Shown here: piece after piece, positions 25,428-33,698 of the stretch
Layout of the letters: each line of letters opens with the position of its first letter
How positions within the stretch are numbered: position 1 is the first letter of the stretch
The notes under the pieces: model-generated
The model's input: only the letters and a program-made list of their open reading frames with translations
What the model was told of the DNA's origin: nothing
Databases searched by the model: none
Made by a program: the position numbers and the translations under genes
From: an uncultured Verrucomicrobia subdivision 3 bacterium
GTDB taxonomy: Bacteria; Verrucomicrobiota; Verrucomicrobiia; Limisphaerales; UBA11358
NCBI GenBank assembly: GCA_903922735.1
Contig: CAIXUZ010000020.1
Coordinates: 84,551 to 148,550 of the forward strand
Length of the DNA stretch: 64,000 nucleotides
Direction of reading: 5' to 3'

Positions 25428-26330
25428 CGTGGGCTTATGAAATTGAACCCCGCTGCCCGGCCAGCATGGTCCTTGGCGCCGGTCACGTCGCATCGCCGTC
25501 GCTGCCATTTCTGTTTGCCGACACCAGCGACGCGGCGCGCGTTCGTTGGAATCGCGACCGTCTGCCGCACCGCGAAAAATTGTCGTCGTAATTTAGCCCA
25601 TCCAACGCTGCGGAGCAGCGCGCGATAATAGCCCATGGCGCGAGCTATGGGTTCAGGGTTCAAAACGGAAAAGCTCCAGCAGGAGCGGCAGAAAAAACCG
25701 ATGCCGTCTTCTTTCGCCGCTCTGCGGCTTGATTTGTTATACGATCACACCCACGGCTGACGCCGTGGGCTGCTTTCTCCCCCCGCTCCGCGGCTGACAA
25801 AGCCACCGTGGTCTTTTCCGCCGGCCACGTCGCATCGCCGTCGCTGCCATTTCTGTTTGCCGACACCAGCGACGCGGCCTTGGTGCGCTGGAACCGCGAC
25901 CGTCTGCCGCACCGCGAAAAATTGTCGTCGTAATTTAGCCCATTCAACGCTGCGGAGCAGCGCGCGATAATAGCCCATAGCGCGAGCTATGGGTTCAGGG
26001 TTCAAAACGGAAAAGCTCCGGCAGGAGCGGCAGAAAAAACCGATGCCGTCTTCTTTCGCCGCTCTGCGGCTTGATTTGTTATACGATCACACCCACGGCT
26101 GACGCCGTGGGCTACTTTCTCCCGCCGCTCCGCGGCTGACAAAGCCACCGTGGTCTTTTCCGCCGGCCGCGTCAAATAGCCGACGGTGAAATTCCTGTTT
26201 GCAGACACGAGTGGCGAAGCGTTATCTCGCTGGAAGTCCTGGCGGCCAGCCACCGACCATCTGCCGCCCCGAGAAAAATTGCCGTAGCGGCTTTCGGCAG
26301 AAAGCCGCCATCTAATAAGCCCCGGAGAAT
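25428..26330. repeat. Tandem repeat region of about 342-bp units with mini-hairpins
   Basis: Two near-identical units (phase points at 25495 and 25837, 342 bases apart) and a diverged third (about 26179). Each unit carries several small hairpins: CGCTGCGGAGCAGCG, CCCATAGCGCGAGCTATGGG with a GCGA tetraloop, GCTCCGGCAGGAGC, CCCACGGCTGACGCCGTGGG and CCGCTCCGCGG. No gene is supported here; ORFs in the track are frames through the repeat. Confidence 0.85.
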
Positions 26331-26361
26331 TTTGCGGCGCTCTGCCGGGCCGCCGCTATCG

Positions 26362-27267
26362 TTAATTGGTCGGCTTGAACCGGTTGAGAATCTCGTGCCG
26401 CGGCACCGCTTGTTTCTTGAGCGTTTCCTGCCGTTCCGTCACCCCCTGGCCGTAGGTTGTGGGCGGATTGGGATTGCGATACAGCACGCCGGTGTAAAGC
26501 TTGGTGCCGTATTCCCGCGCCAGTTCGGTCGCTTTCGCCCGGTCGGCAGTGTCGTGCCCCATCGCTTCCAAACTCTGCATGTTCGTCTTGTGCGCCTTGA
26601 GCTGCTGATCCTCCATGCCGTAAGTCACACAGGGCGATTGGACATTGATGAAGGCAAAGCCGGGGAAACGGATGCCTTCCTCGATGATCTTGGCCAGGCC
26701 GGTCATGTCCGCCGGCGTGCCTTGGGCCACATACGACGCGCCATAGCCCATGACGTAGAGCAGGGGATTCACCGGGTCCTCGAGGCTGCCGAAGCTGGAC
26801 GTCACGGTCTTGCGCCCGCGTTGCGAAGTGGGCGAGAGCTGGCCTTTGGTGAGCCCGTAAATCTGGTTGTCCATCACGATGTAGGTGATGTCAATGTTGC
26901 GCCGGACGGCATGCGCCACATGGCCGCCGCCGATGGAGAAACCGTCGCCGTCGCCGCTCGCCACCAGCACCAGGAGTTCCGGGTTGGCCAGCTTGATGCC
27001 CTGGGCAATCGGCAGGGAACGGCCATGCACGGTGTTGAAGCCGTAAGCCGTGGTGTAGCCTGGGATGCGGCTCGAGCAGCCGATGCCGGAGACAAACGCG
27101 ATTTCATGCGGCGGCCGGCCGATGTTGGCCAGGGCGCGCGTGATGGCGGTGACGACGCCGAAATCGCCGCAGCCGGGGCACCAGATGGGCTTGAGGTCGC
27201 TCTTGAAATGGCCGGCCTGAAATTTGGTCAGCGAAATCGGTTTCGCAATGGGTTCGAGCGTGTTCAT
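26362..27267 (-). CDS. korB: 2-oxoacid:ferredoxin oxidoreductase, beta subunit
   Basis: The thiamine-diphosphate-binding beta subunit of a 2-oxoacid (probably 2-oxoglutarate) ferredoxin oxidoreductase. WCPGCGDFGVV with CxxC near the N-terminus, SGIGCSSRIPGY, HGRSLPIAQG, and the TPP motif GDGDGFSIGGGH followed by YIVMDNQIYGLTKGQ are present. The 301-residue length is typical. The gene follows korA by 33 bases. Substrate (2-oxoglutarate or pyruvate) cannot be settled by eye; the two-subunit layout and KGQLSPTS favour the Kor type. No ferredoxin-like delta subunit is nearby. Confidence 0.92.
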   Translation of the reverse strand: MNTLEPIAKPISLTKFQAGHFKSDLKPIWCPGCGDFGVVTAITRALANIGRPPHEIAFVSGIGCSSRIPGYTTAYGFNTVHGRSLPIAQGIKLANPELLVLVASGDGDGFSIGGGHVAHAVRRNIDITYIVMDNQIYGLTKGQLSPTSQRGRKTVTSSFGSLEDPVNPLLYVMGYGASYVAQGTPADMTGLAKIIEEGIRFPGFAFINVQSPCVTYGMEDQQLKAHKTNMQSLEAMGHDTADRAKATELAREYGTKLYTGVLYRNPNPPTTYGQGVTERQETLKKQAVPRHEILNRFKPTN

Positions 27268-27300
27268 GATAATTTTTCTTTCTTAAATGGTTTCGCCGGG

Positions 27301-29091
27301 TCAGTTTTCGCCGGCTTCGGGTTGTTGCTGGCCGCTTTGAATGGCGACGACCATTTCGCGGAGCTTTTCCAATACTTCCGTGGGCAGGATGGGATTGGAC
27401 CCGCTCTTGGCGAACGCCTTGACGTGCGCCGGCAAATCCACATTCATTCGCACGATGCGATAGAGTTGCGCCTGATAGGATTGTTCGATGAACAAGCCGC
27501 GCTGGACGGATGCGAAGAAGTCCTGATAGACCGTTTCGGCCACCGGATACAGCAGCGTGGGCACGAGCAGTTTCACCTGCAAGCCCTCCGCCTGCGCCAG
27601 CCGCAGGGCTTCGCGGGCCACGCCGGCCACGCTGCCCCAGCTCACCATGCCGATGGGTGCTTTGGGGTCGCCTTCGATGGTGAAGAGATCGCGGCGGCTC
27701 TTCAGCGGATTGAATTTGTTGAACCGCTTCTCATTCATGCGCGCGTGGATTTCGCCGCTGGCGGTCGGGCGGCCTGATTCACTGTGCTCGATGCCGGCCG
27801 CGAGATAGTTGCCGCCGAGCATGCCGGGATGGCTGATCGGGCTGATGCCGGATTCGGTCAGTTTGAAGCGCACGTAATTCGTCAGTTCCGCCCCGCTGGG
27901 CTGCCGCCGCTCGATGATCTGGAATTTCGAGGTGTCAATGGGGTCGAAGGTCTCCTTGCGTTGCGCGATCTCCTGGTCCGAGAGCACGATCACCGGCGTC
28001 TGATAATATTCAGCCAGATTAAAGGCTTCCACCGTGACGCCGAAAATGTCGGCGACACTCGTGGGCGCCAGCACCGGCCGCAGGCAGTCGCCGTGCGCGG
28101 AAAATGCCGCCTGGAACAGATCCGATTGCTCCGCCTTCGTCGGCATGCCCGTGGAGGGTCCGCCGCGCATGACGTTCACGCACACGAGCGGCAGTTCGGC
28201 CAGGCTCGCCAGGCCGAGAATCTCGGTCTTCAGCGACATGCCGGGGCCGGAGGTGGCGGTCATCGCCTTTTTGCCGGCGAACGAAGCCCCGACCACGGCG
28301 CCGATGCCCGCGATCTCATCCTCCGCCTGCAACACCGTCCCGCCATACTTCCAGATCTCGCGCTCGAGATATTGCATGATCTCCGTCGAGGGCGTGATCG
28401 GGTAGCCGCCGAAAAACGTGCAGCCGGCAAAAATGGCGGCCGCCGCGCACATGTCGTTGCCATCCGTCAGGAGCTTGGTCGTGCGGCCGGCGGGCGGGGT
28501 GGACAGCTTGCGGTCTTCCTTGAGCGGATTGGCTTCCGCGAAATCCAGTCCGGCCTGGAACGCCCGGACGTTGCCTTCCACCACGGTCGCGCCTTTCTTC
28601 GCAAACTTTTTGCGGATGCCGGCCAGCATGCTCTCGCGGCCGATGCCGAACCAGCCCGCGAGCAGCCCGGCGATGACGATGTTTTTGGCCTTGTCGGTGC
28701 CGGCATGGGTCGCGGCCATCTCGGTGATCGGCACGCTGAAGACGATGGCCGGTTTCACGCCTGGCAGCGGCAGCTTGTCCGGCGCGACGCCGGTGTTGCT
28801 CTCGTAGATCACAATCGTCGCGGCTTCGACGGGCAGCTCCGCGCCGAATCGGCGGAAATCATCCCAGTTCAGCGCCACCGCCACGTCGAGCGGGCCGTTG
28901 GGATTCAGCACCGGCTGGGTCGCCAGCCGCAGCCGGCACGAAGCCTCGCCGCCGCGGATCTGCGAGCCGAAGCTCTTCGTCATGACGCAGTGATAACCTT
29001 CCAGCGCCGCCGCCGTGAGCAGCGATTCGCCCGCTGAAATCACGCCGTCGCCGCCGGACCCGGCAATGCCGATAATCAAATCTTCACTCAT
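27301..29091 (-). CDS. korA: 2-oxoacid:acceptor oxidoreductase, fused gamma-alpha subunit
   Basis: A 596-residue subunit with the gamma domain at the N-terminus (IGIAGSGGDGVISAGESL, SFGSQIRGGEASC) and the alpha pyrimidine-binding domain from about residue 205 (FGGYPITPSTEIMQ, LQAEDEIAGIGAVVGASFAG, TSGPGMSLKTE). This fusion is typical of KorA. It passes electrons from oxidative decarboxylation of 2-oxoacids to ferredoxin together with KorB. It is the first gene of the minus-strand pair; the promoter should lie in the repeat-rich gap above 29091. Confidence 0.93.
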   Translation of the reverse strand: MSEDLIIGIAGSGGDGVISAGESLLTAAALEGYHCVMTKSFGSQIRGGEASCRLRLATQPVLNPNGPLDVAVALNWDDFRRFGAELPVEAATIVIYESNTGVAPDKLPLPGVKPAIVFSVPITEMAATHAGTDKAKNIVIAGLLAGWFGIGRESMLAGIRKKFAKKGATVVEGNVRAFQAGLDFAEANPLKEDRKLSTPPAGRTTKLLTDGNDMCAAAAIFAGCTFFGGYPITPSTEIMQYLEREIWKYGGTVLQAEDEIAGIGAVVGASFAGKKAMTATSGPGMSLKTEILGLASLAELPLVCVNVMRGGPSTGMPTKAEQSDLFQAAFSAHGDCLRPVLAPTSVADIFGVTVEAFNLAEYYQTPVIVLSDQEIAQRKETFDPIDTSKFQIIERRQPSGAELTNYVRFKLTESGISPISHPGMLGGNYLAAGIEHSESGRPTASGEIHARMNEKRFNKFNPLKSRRDLFTIEGDPKAPIGMVSWGSVAGVAREALRLAQAEGLQVKLLVPTLLYPVAETVYQDFFASVQRGLFIEQSYQAQLYRIVRMNVDLPAHVKAFAKSGSNPILPTEVLEKLREMVVAIQSGQQQPEAGEN

Positions 29092-29856
29092 AGATTACCA
29101 ATGCTCTTAAATTGTTCAGCCGGTCCGCTCACCCTCTATTGCCAAATCCCTGCTCTGTTTTACCAATTGTTTTGGGCGTTCTACCGCCGCCCCTGGCTCA
29201 GCCAGCCTCAATTTTGACCGTGCATCTCGTTTTCCTGCTCCCTTTCCTTGCGCCCGCGTGGATTAAACTTTGCAGGATTTGTCGGCCGCCGGGGCGGGCG
29301 TTCCATTCCGGGTGGCCCAAACCGGCCTTCATCCCGGCCCGGCCGATTGCTGCGAACTTCGCCGGGTGGGGCGCGCGTCCCCGCGAGCCGTCCCACTCTC
29401 TTTCGCGCCGTGTGTTGGATGTTGCATGTTACTGACGCCGTCCGGTTACCCGCCGATTTCCCTGATTTACGAAGTTTTTTTATTCTGCGCTAATCTGCGC
29501 CATCTGCGGGCAATCCCTGGAACGCCACCTGTACTTCTGCCTCCTGACTTCTGGGCGTTGGCTGTTGGTTGTTCCCCACGCCGCCATCTGCTCTCTGCCC
29601 TCGCTGTCTCGTTGTCCGTGGTCAGTAGTTCGTGGTGTTGCGCCCGTGCGGCACGCACTTTCAGCGTTTCAGCATTTGATTTGGATGTTTCCGCTTTCCG
29701 CTTTGCCCCCACCGCTTTCCTCTTCGCCCTCTTCGCGATCTTCGCGCGCCGCATCCCAACTAAAAACTAACAACTTAAAATGAAAAACTCCCCCTGAATG
29801 CTTTCAGCATTCTGAGCCCGCAAGCAAAGCCATTTCCCGTCAATGACCGTCGAAGA
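29092..29856. repeat. Gene-free gap made of dispersed repeat words
   Basis: No supportable gene. The gap holds a GGTGGGGCGCGCGTCCCCGC element (29364-29390), a TTTCAGCGTTTCAGCATTTG block (29659-29684) identical to 30658-30683, TTTCCGCTTTCCGCTTTG heptamers, and a block of about 70 bases starting CTTCGCGATCTTCGCGCGCC and including ATCCCAACTAAAAACTAACA (to about 29800) that recurs near 31.7 kb and 42.97 kb. The korA promoter should lie at its left end. Confidence 0.7.
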
Positions 29857-30390
29857 TTAAAACGACCAGTTCACCACCGGCCAGACCGGCGCTAATTGCC
29901 GGGCGGCACCGGAAAACCACCGGTTCTGCGTCGTGATGTTCAATGCCCCGATCTGCAGTCCTTTGAGACTGTCGGTGGAGTTGACAACGCCGAGTTGCAG
30001 CCCCGTGCAATGGTCCGCAACGTTGATGATGCCGGATTGCAAGCCCTTGAACTCCGTGCCGGCATAATTGATGCCGCCAAACTGCCAGCCGGTGAAATTG
30101 TTCTTGGTCAAATTCAGCAGCCCCCACTGAACCCCGGTATAGGTTGCGGAATAATTGACGGTCCCGAAGGTGAAGCCCGCGCTGTCGCCGGTGATGATAT
30201 TGTAGAAACCGAGCGTGACGCCCTGCTGGGGATTCTCTCCGCAGAGGAGATTGAGCGTCAGGCCGTGAATGGTGGTTTCCGATCCTTCCAGGGCAATCGA
30301 CGGTATGAGCGAGAGTTGCAGCCCCGCATCGCCGGCCTGCATTTTGGTCATGGCGGTGAGCAGCAGGGCGACGCTAAAAAGTTTTTTCAT
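29857..30390 (-). CDS. Secreted protein with G-x-Q-x-G-x-x-N repeats
   Basis: A 177-residue protein with a signal peptide (MKKLFSVALLLTAMTKMQAG). It then carries about six imperfect repeats of about 20 residues of the form VQWGLLNLTKNNFTGWQFGG and GLQSGIINVADHCTGLQLG. This resembles the surface repeat proteins of the LA_2272 type and may form a small beta-solenoid or barrel at the cell surface. Function is unknown. It stands alone between repeat-rich gaps, and its GC content is somewhat lower than that of the core genes. Confidence 0.65.
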   Translation of the reverse strand: MKKLFSVALLLTAMTKMQAGDAGLQLSLIPSIALEGSETTIHGLTLNLLCGENPQQGVTLGFYNIITGDSAGFTFGTVNYSATYTGVQWGLLNLTKNNFTGWQFGGINYAGTEFKGLQSGIINVADHCTGLQLGVVNSTDSLKGLQIGALNITTQNRWFSGAARQLAPVWPVVNWSF

Positions 30391-30924
30391 GATGATTTTT
30401 CCAGGTTTTTTTGGTTGGTGATTGCTTTCGCAGCTTTATAAATGGGGTGCCAACCGGTGTCAAGCCGCCATTTGACTTTCAGCGGCAAAAGCAAGACCGC
30501 GAAATGGTCCACCTGCCGTCAACTTTCCGCCGCCCCCCTTCGGCGTTGAATATTGGATGCTGGTTGTTGGGTGTTGAGCGTTGAATGTTGAGTGTTGAAT
30601 GTTCCCCGTGGCGCCCCTTCTGGCTTCTGGCTTCTGAAAATATTTCAGCATTTCAGGTTTCAGCGTTTCAGCATTTGATTTGGCCCTCCATCCTCGCTTC
30701 GTCTCGGCTTGCCCTCGCGCCGCGCCCGGCGCAAACTCGCCCCGTTCCGCCAAACACACCGCCATTATGAAAAACGACCTGGCCATTTTTGAGGGATACG
30801 GAATCCGCCGCCGCTCCGACGATAAGACTGAAACAGGGTGGTTTTCCACCGTTGCCCATTGCTCCGCGCTCGCCGCCGCTTCTTCCGTCTTGAAAACCCC
30901 ATTCCACGAGGTATCTTATGGCCG
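30391..30924. repeat. Repeat-word gap before the Fic locus
   Basis: It contains TTGAATG/TTGAGTG/TTGGATG heptamers (about 30543-30600), then a block GTTCCCCGTGGCGCCCCTTC...TATTTCAGCATTTCAG (30601-30656) that recurs at 32651-32706, and the TTTCAGCGTTTCAGCATTTG block. No gene is supported, although several open frames cross it. Confidence 0.7.
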
Positions 30925-31137
30925 ATGAACTGGATCGAGACCATCCAACAGTGGCGCCAACTCCCGGCGGCGGACAAACTCCGCCTCCGCTGGCAGGCCA
31001 TTCCCCAGGATGTGGCCCAGAGCATGGCCTTCGAACAGGAGCCGGTGGAGCTGCGCCGCCTGCAAGAGATACTCGACCAGATCGCGCGACCCGGTTCCTT
31101 GAAACCGCTCGCGGCATCCTCTCCTATTCCCAAGTAG
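30925..31137 (+). CDS. Putative Fic antitoxin (or detached Fic N-terminus)
   Basis: A 70-residue helical protein starting MNWIETIQQWRQLPAADKL. It contains SMAFEQEPV, which resembles the (S/T)xxxE(G/N) inhibitory helix motif that blocks ATP binding in Fic proteins, with Q in the last position. It ends six bases before a possible TTG start of the Fic gene, in a different frame. It may be a separate antitoxin, or the N-terminus of one Fic protein after a frameshift. The longer frame starting MADELDRDH at 30918 is an out-of-frame shadow. Confidence 0.5.
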   Translation: MNWIETIQQWRQLPAADKLRLRWQAIPQDVAQSMAFEQEPVELRRLQEILDQIARPGSLKPLAASSPIPK

Positions 31138-31142
31138 CCCCG

Positions 31143-31667
31143 TTGCTCGCCGAACGCGTCCTGCGCGTCGAGACCGCCCTCTACCAGTCCGAGTTTGCCG
31201 CGTGGCCGCCCGACGAACGGCTCGCCGCCGAATTCCATCGCCGCATCGGCCACGACCTCGTGCCCGACTGGGCCGGCCATTGGCGGACCATTGAAGTGCG
31301 CGTCGGCCATCTCACGCCGCCCCCGCCCCATCAGATTCCCCTCCTCATGCGGGATTACGGGGCCGACCTTGCCGCCCGCTGGCCCGCCGCCGCTGCGGCC
31401 CCCGGTGATTTCACCCTGGAACTGCTTGCCTTTGCCGAAGGCCGGTTTTTAAGCATCCACCCGTTTCAGGATTTCAACGGACGCACCATCCGCCTGTTCC
31501 TGTTGGAACTGCTGCGCCGGCTGGATTTGCCCCGCGTCGTCCTCGCCCCGGAATCGGAACCCGACCGGCAAACCTACTTTCAGGCCCTCGAAGCCGCCGA
31601 CCGCGCCGACTGGCAGCCGCTCATTCAAATCTGGCAAAATCGTTTCACCGCCCCACAAAACCCATGA
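31143..31667 (+). CDS. Fic/DOC-family protein
   Basis: A Fic-fold protein, likely an AMP-transferase or related nucleotidyl modifier. The catalytic motif is HPFQDFNGRTIR, matching HPFx(D/E)xNGRxxR with F in place of the first G. The fold is supported by RIGHDLVPDWAGHWR, VRVGHLTPPPPHQIPLLM (the flap) and the C-terminal WQPLIQIWQNRF. The start is uncertain: homology seems to begin at or before LSYSQVAPLLAERV, while the first usable codon after the upstream stop is TTG 31143. A frameshifted fusion with the upstream ORF is an alternative. Confidence 0.72.
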   Translation: MLAERVLRVETALYQSEFAAWPPDERLAAEFHRRIGHDLVPDWAGHWRTIEVRVGHLTPPPPHQIPLLMRDYGADLAARWPAAAAAPGDFTLELLAFAEGRFLSIHPFQDFNGRTIRLFLLELLRRLDLPRVVLAPESEPDRQTYFQALEAADRADWQPLIQIWQNRFTAPQNP

Positions 31668-31689
31668 AACCCTGTCCCATTCCATTGGA

Positions 31690-31770
31690 AATCGCCCCCT
31701 TCGCGATCTTCGCGCGCCCCATCCCAACTAAAAACTAACAACATAAAATTAAAAACTCCCCCTGGATGTT
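31690..31770. repeat. CTTCGCGATCTTCGCGCG block, copy 2
   Basis: This gap shares about 70 bases with 29729-29800 and 42970-43033, including CTTCGCGATCTTCGCGCG, ATCCCAACTAAAAACTAACA and AAAACTCCCCCTGGATG. TTGAGCG/TTGAATG heptamers follow. Confidence 0.75.
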
Positions 31771-31870
31771 GAGCGTTGAATGTTCCCTTTGGAACTCGAC
31801 CTGGATTGCCGCGCGCCCCAAACACGAATGAAGGTTGCACGAAAAACGGTTTTGGATGATGATAAAAGCC

Positions 31871-32182
31871 ATGAGCGTCGCCGAACTGCCCATCCAGATT
31901 GACCGCGAGAAGATCGCGGAGTTTTGTCGCGCGCGCGGCATTCGCAAGCTCAGCCTGTTCGGCTCGGTGCTGCGCGAGGACTTTGACCCGGCGCGCAGCG
32001 ACGTGGACGTGCTGGCGGAGTTCGCTCCCGGCGTGCGTCCCGGCCTGAAGTTTTTCGGCTATGGCGAGGATTTGGCCGGGATCATCGGGCGGCGGGTGGA
32101 TTTCAATACCGAGGCCTGGTTGAGCGAGTATTTCCGGGATGAAGTGGTGCGCGAAGCCGTGCTGATTTATGAGCAGGCATGA
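31871..32182 (+). CDS. MNT-type nucleotidyltransferase (antitoxin of HEPN/MNT pair)
   Basis: A 103-residue minimal nucleotidyltransferase with LSLFGSVLREDF and SDVDVLAEF, that is GS(x)xR and the DxD metal site; the third acidic residue is in RRVDFNT. In HEPN/MNT systems this partner AMPylates and neutralises the HEPN toxin. ATG 31871 (MSVAELPIQ) is preferred; earlier ATGs are possible. It overlaps the HEPN gene by 14 bases, which fits translational coupling. Confidence 0.85.
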   Translation: MSVAELPIQIDREKIAEFCRARGIRKLSLFGSVLREDFDPARSDVDVLAEFAPGVRPGLKFFGYGEDLAGIIGRRVDFNTEAWLSEYFRDEVVREAVLIYEQA

Positions 32183-32522
32183 CCCCAGGGTGACGCTGCG
32201 GCAGATCGCCGACTACGCCCGGCGGGCGCAGGAACTCTGCACCCAAAACGAGTTGCCTGCCATCCTGACCGACTGGCAAAAACGAGCCGCCTTCGAGCGC
32301 GTGATGGAAGTTATCGGTGAGGCCGTAAAACGTCTGCCGTCGGATTTATGCCAGCGTTATCCCGCCGTGCCCTGGAAATTGATCGCCGGCATGCGCGACC
32401 GCGTCAGCCACGGTTACGACGGCATTGATTACTCGACATTGTGGGACACGGTCCATGAAGACTTGCCCGGACTGCTCACGGCCATCGAACAGATGCTCAA
32501 GGATTTGAACACTGGGAAGTAG
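32169..32522 (+). CDS. HEPN domain protein (DUF86/HepT-like toxin)
   Basis: A 117-residue all-helical HEPN protein with the RNase motif RDRVSHGYDGIDY (Rx4HxY). HepT-type proteins are RNases or translation inhibitors silenced by the adjacent MNT partner. ERVMEVIGEAVKRL and WKLIAGMRDRVSHG are family hallmarks. It follows the MNT gene with an overlap of 14 bases, in the usual order for MNT-HEPN operons. Confidence 0.87.
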   Translation: MSRHDPRVTLRQIADYARRAQELCTQNELPAILTDWQKRAAFERVMEVIGEAVKRLPSDLCQRYPAVPWKLIAGMRDRVSHGYDGIDYSTLWDTVHEDLPGLLTAIEQMLKDLNTGK

Positions 32523-32889
32523 TCCCATCCGGCTCAAGCCCCAAAGAACCCCTGCTTCCATATAAAAATCAAAAAAGCCATCAGCGGCAGTTGCAGCAAA
32601 GCGCCGCCCCTGGATGTTGGATGTTGAGTGTTGAGCGTTGGATGTTGAATGTTTCCCGTGGCGCCCCTTCTGGCTTCGGGCTTCTGAAAATATTTCAGCA
32701 TTTCAGTTTTCAGGTTTCAGCTTTTATTTGTCGCCCTCCGTGGTCCCGTGGTCCGTAGTCAGTAGTCTGTCCTAATCGTTGCGCCTTGGCGTCTTTGCGT
32801 GAGCCAGTTCCGGCCTCCGGTCTCAGGTTTCAGGTTTTGTTTTTCATTTGTTTGTAACCTTCCGCGATTTTTTCCTAATATTAGGGAAC
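32523..32889. repeat. Repeat-word gap before the sigma factor
   Basis: It contains TTGGATGTTGAGTGTTGAGC heptamers, the GTTTCCCGTGGCGCCCCTTC...TATTTCAGCATTTCAG block (32651-32706), and TGGTCCGTAGTCAGTAGTC words also found in part at 29.6 kb. The sigma factor promoter must be near its right end. No gene is supported. Confidence 0.65.
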
Positions 32890-33642
32890 ATGGCCCCCAC
32901 GCAAAACACCAGTTTCGCTCCCGTCAATCCCCGGGCCGTGTTTGCCACCACCCATTGGTCCGTCGTCATGCTCGCCGCCCGGCGCGACACCACCCGGGCC
33001 AGGGACGCCTTGGCCCGCCTCTGCCAGACCTACTGGTATCCGCTTTACGCCTATGTGCGGCGGCGCGGTTATCCCGTCCATGACGCCCAGGATTTGACCC
33101 AGGCCTTTTTCACCCGCCTGTTGGAACGCCACTCCCTCGCCAGCGCCGACCCCGAGCGTGGCCGGTTCCGCTCCTTCATCCTCGTCGCCATGAACCATTT
33201 CCTCGCCGGCGAATGGAAAAAGGGCAGGGCGCAGAAGCGCGGCGGCGGATGCGAGAAGTTATCCCTCGACTGGGCCGCGGCGGAACAGCGCTACGACCTT
33301 GAGCCCGCCACCCATGCCGCCCCCGACAAGCTGTTTGAGAAACAATGGGCCCTGACCCTGCTATCGGAGGTGATCAGCCGGCTCGAGCGCGAATATCACA
33401 GCGCCGGCAAAGCCGGTTTGTTCGCCGCCCTCAAGCACACCCTCATCGGCCTGCGCGACTCGCAGCCCTACGCCGAGCTCGCCGTGGCGCTGGACCTGAA
33501 CGAAAGCGCCGTCAAAGTAGCCGTCCACCGCTTGCGCAAGCGCTACCGCGAACTCATCCAGGCTGAAATCGCCGAAACCCTTTACGACCCGCAGGAAGTC
33601 GATGCCGAAATGCGCCATTTGTTCCAGGTGCTGGCGGATTGA
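32890..33642 (+). CDS. ECF-type RNA polymerase sigma factor
   Basis: A 250-residue sigma factor of a kind common in Verrucomicrobia and Planctomycetes. The N-terminus reads FATTHWSVVMLAARRD. The sigma-2 region includes PVHDAQDLTQAFFTRLLER, and sigma-4 has ELAVALDLNESAVKVAVHRL (helix-turn-helix) followed by RKRYRELIQ. It is followed at once by a Ser/Thr kinase. Such sigma-kinase pairs are thought to form phosphorylation-controlled regulators. ATG 32890 (MAPTQNTSF) is preferred over the upstream GTG/TTG. A C-terminal acidic tail of about 30 residues is typical of the group. Confidence 0.85.
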   Translation: MAPTQNTSFAPVNPRAVFATTHWSVVMLAARRDTTRARDALARLCQTYWYPLYAYVRRRGYPVHDAQDLTQAFFTRLLERHSLASADPERGRFRSFILVAMNHFLAGEWKKGRAQKRGGGCEKLSLDWAAAEQRYDLEPATHAAPDKLFEKQWALTLLSEVISRLEREYHSAGKAGLFAALKHTLIGLRDSQPYAELAVALDLNESAVKVAVHRLRKRYRELIQAEIAETLYDPQEVDAEMRHLFQVLAD

Positions 33643-33698
33643 GCCATGATTTTGAAAATAGTCGGTAACCTTGAGCTTTGTTTGGAGTAGTAACGGGC

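Noticed and set aside
27784-29037. 417-residue plus-strand ORF opposite korA
   Set aside because: Shadow of the 2-oxoacid oxidoreductase gene, which has intact TPP-related motifs on the minus strand.
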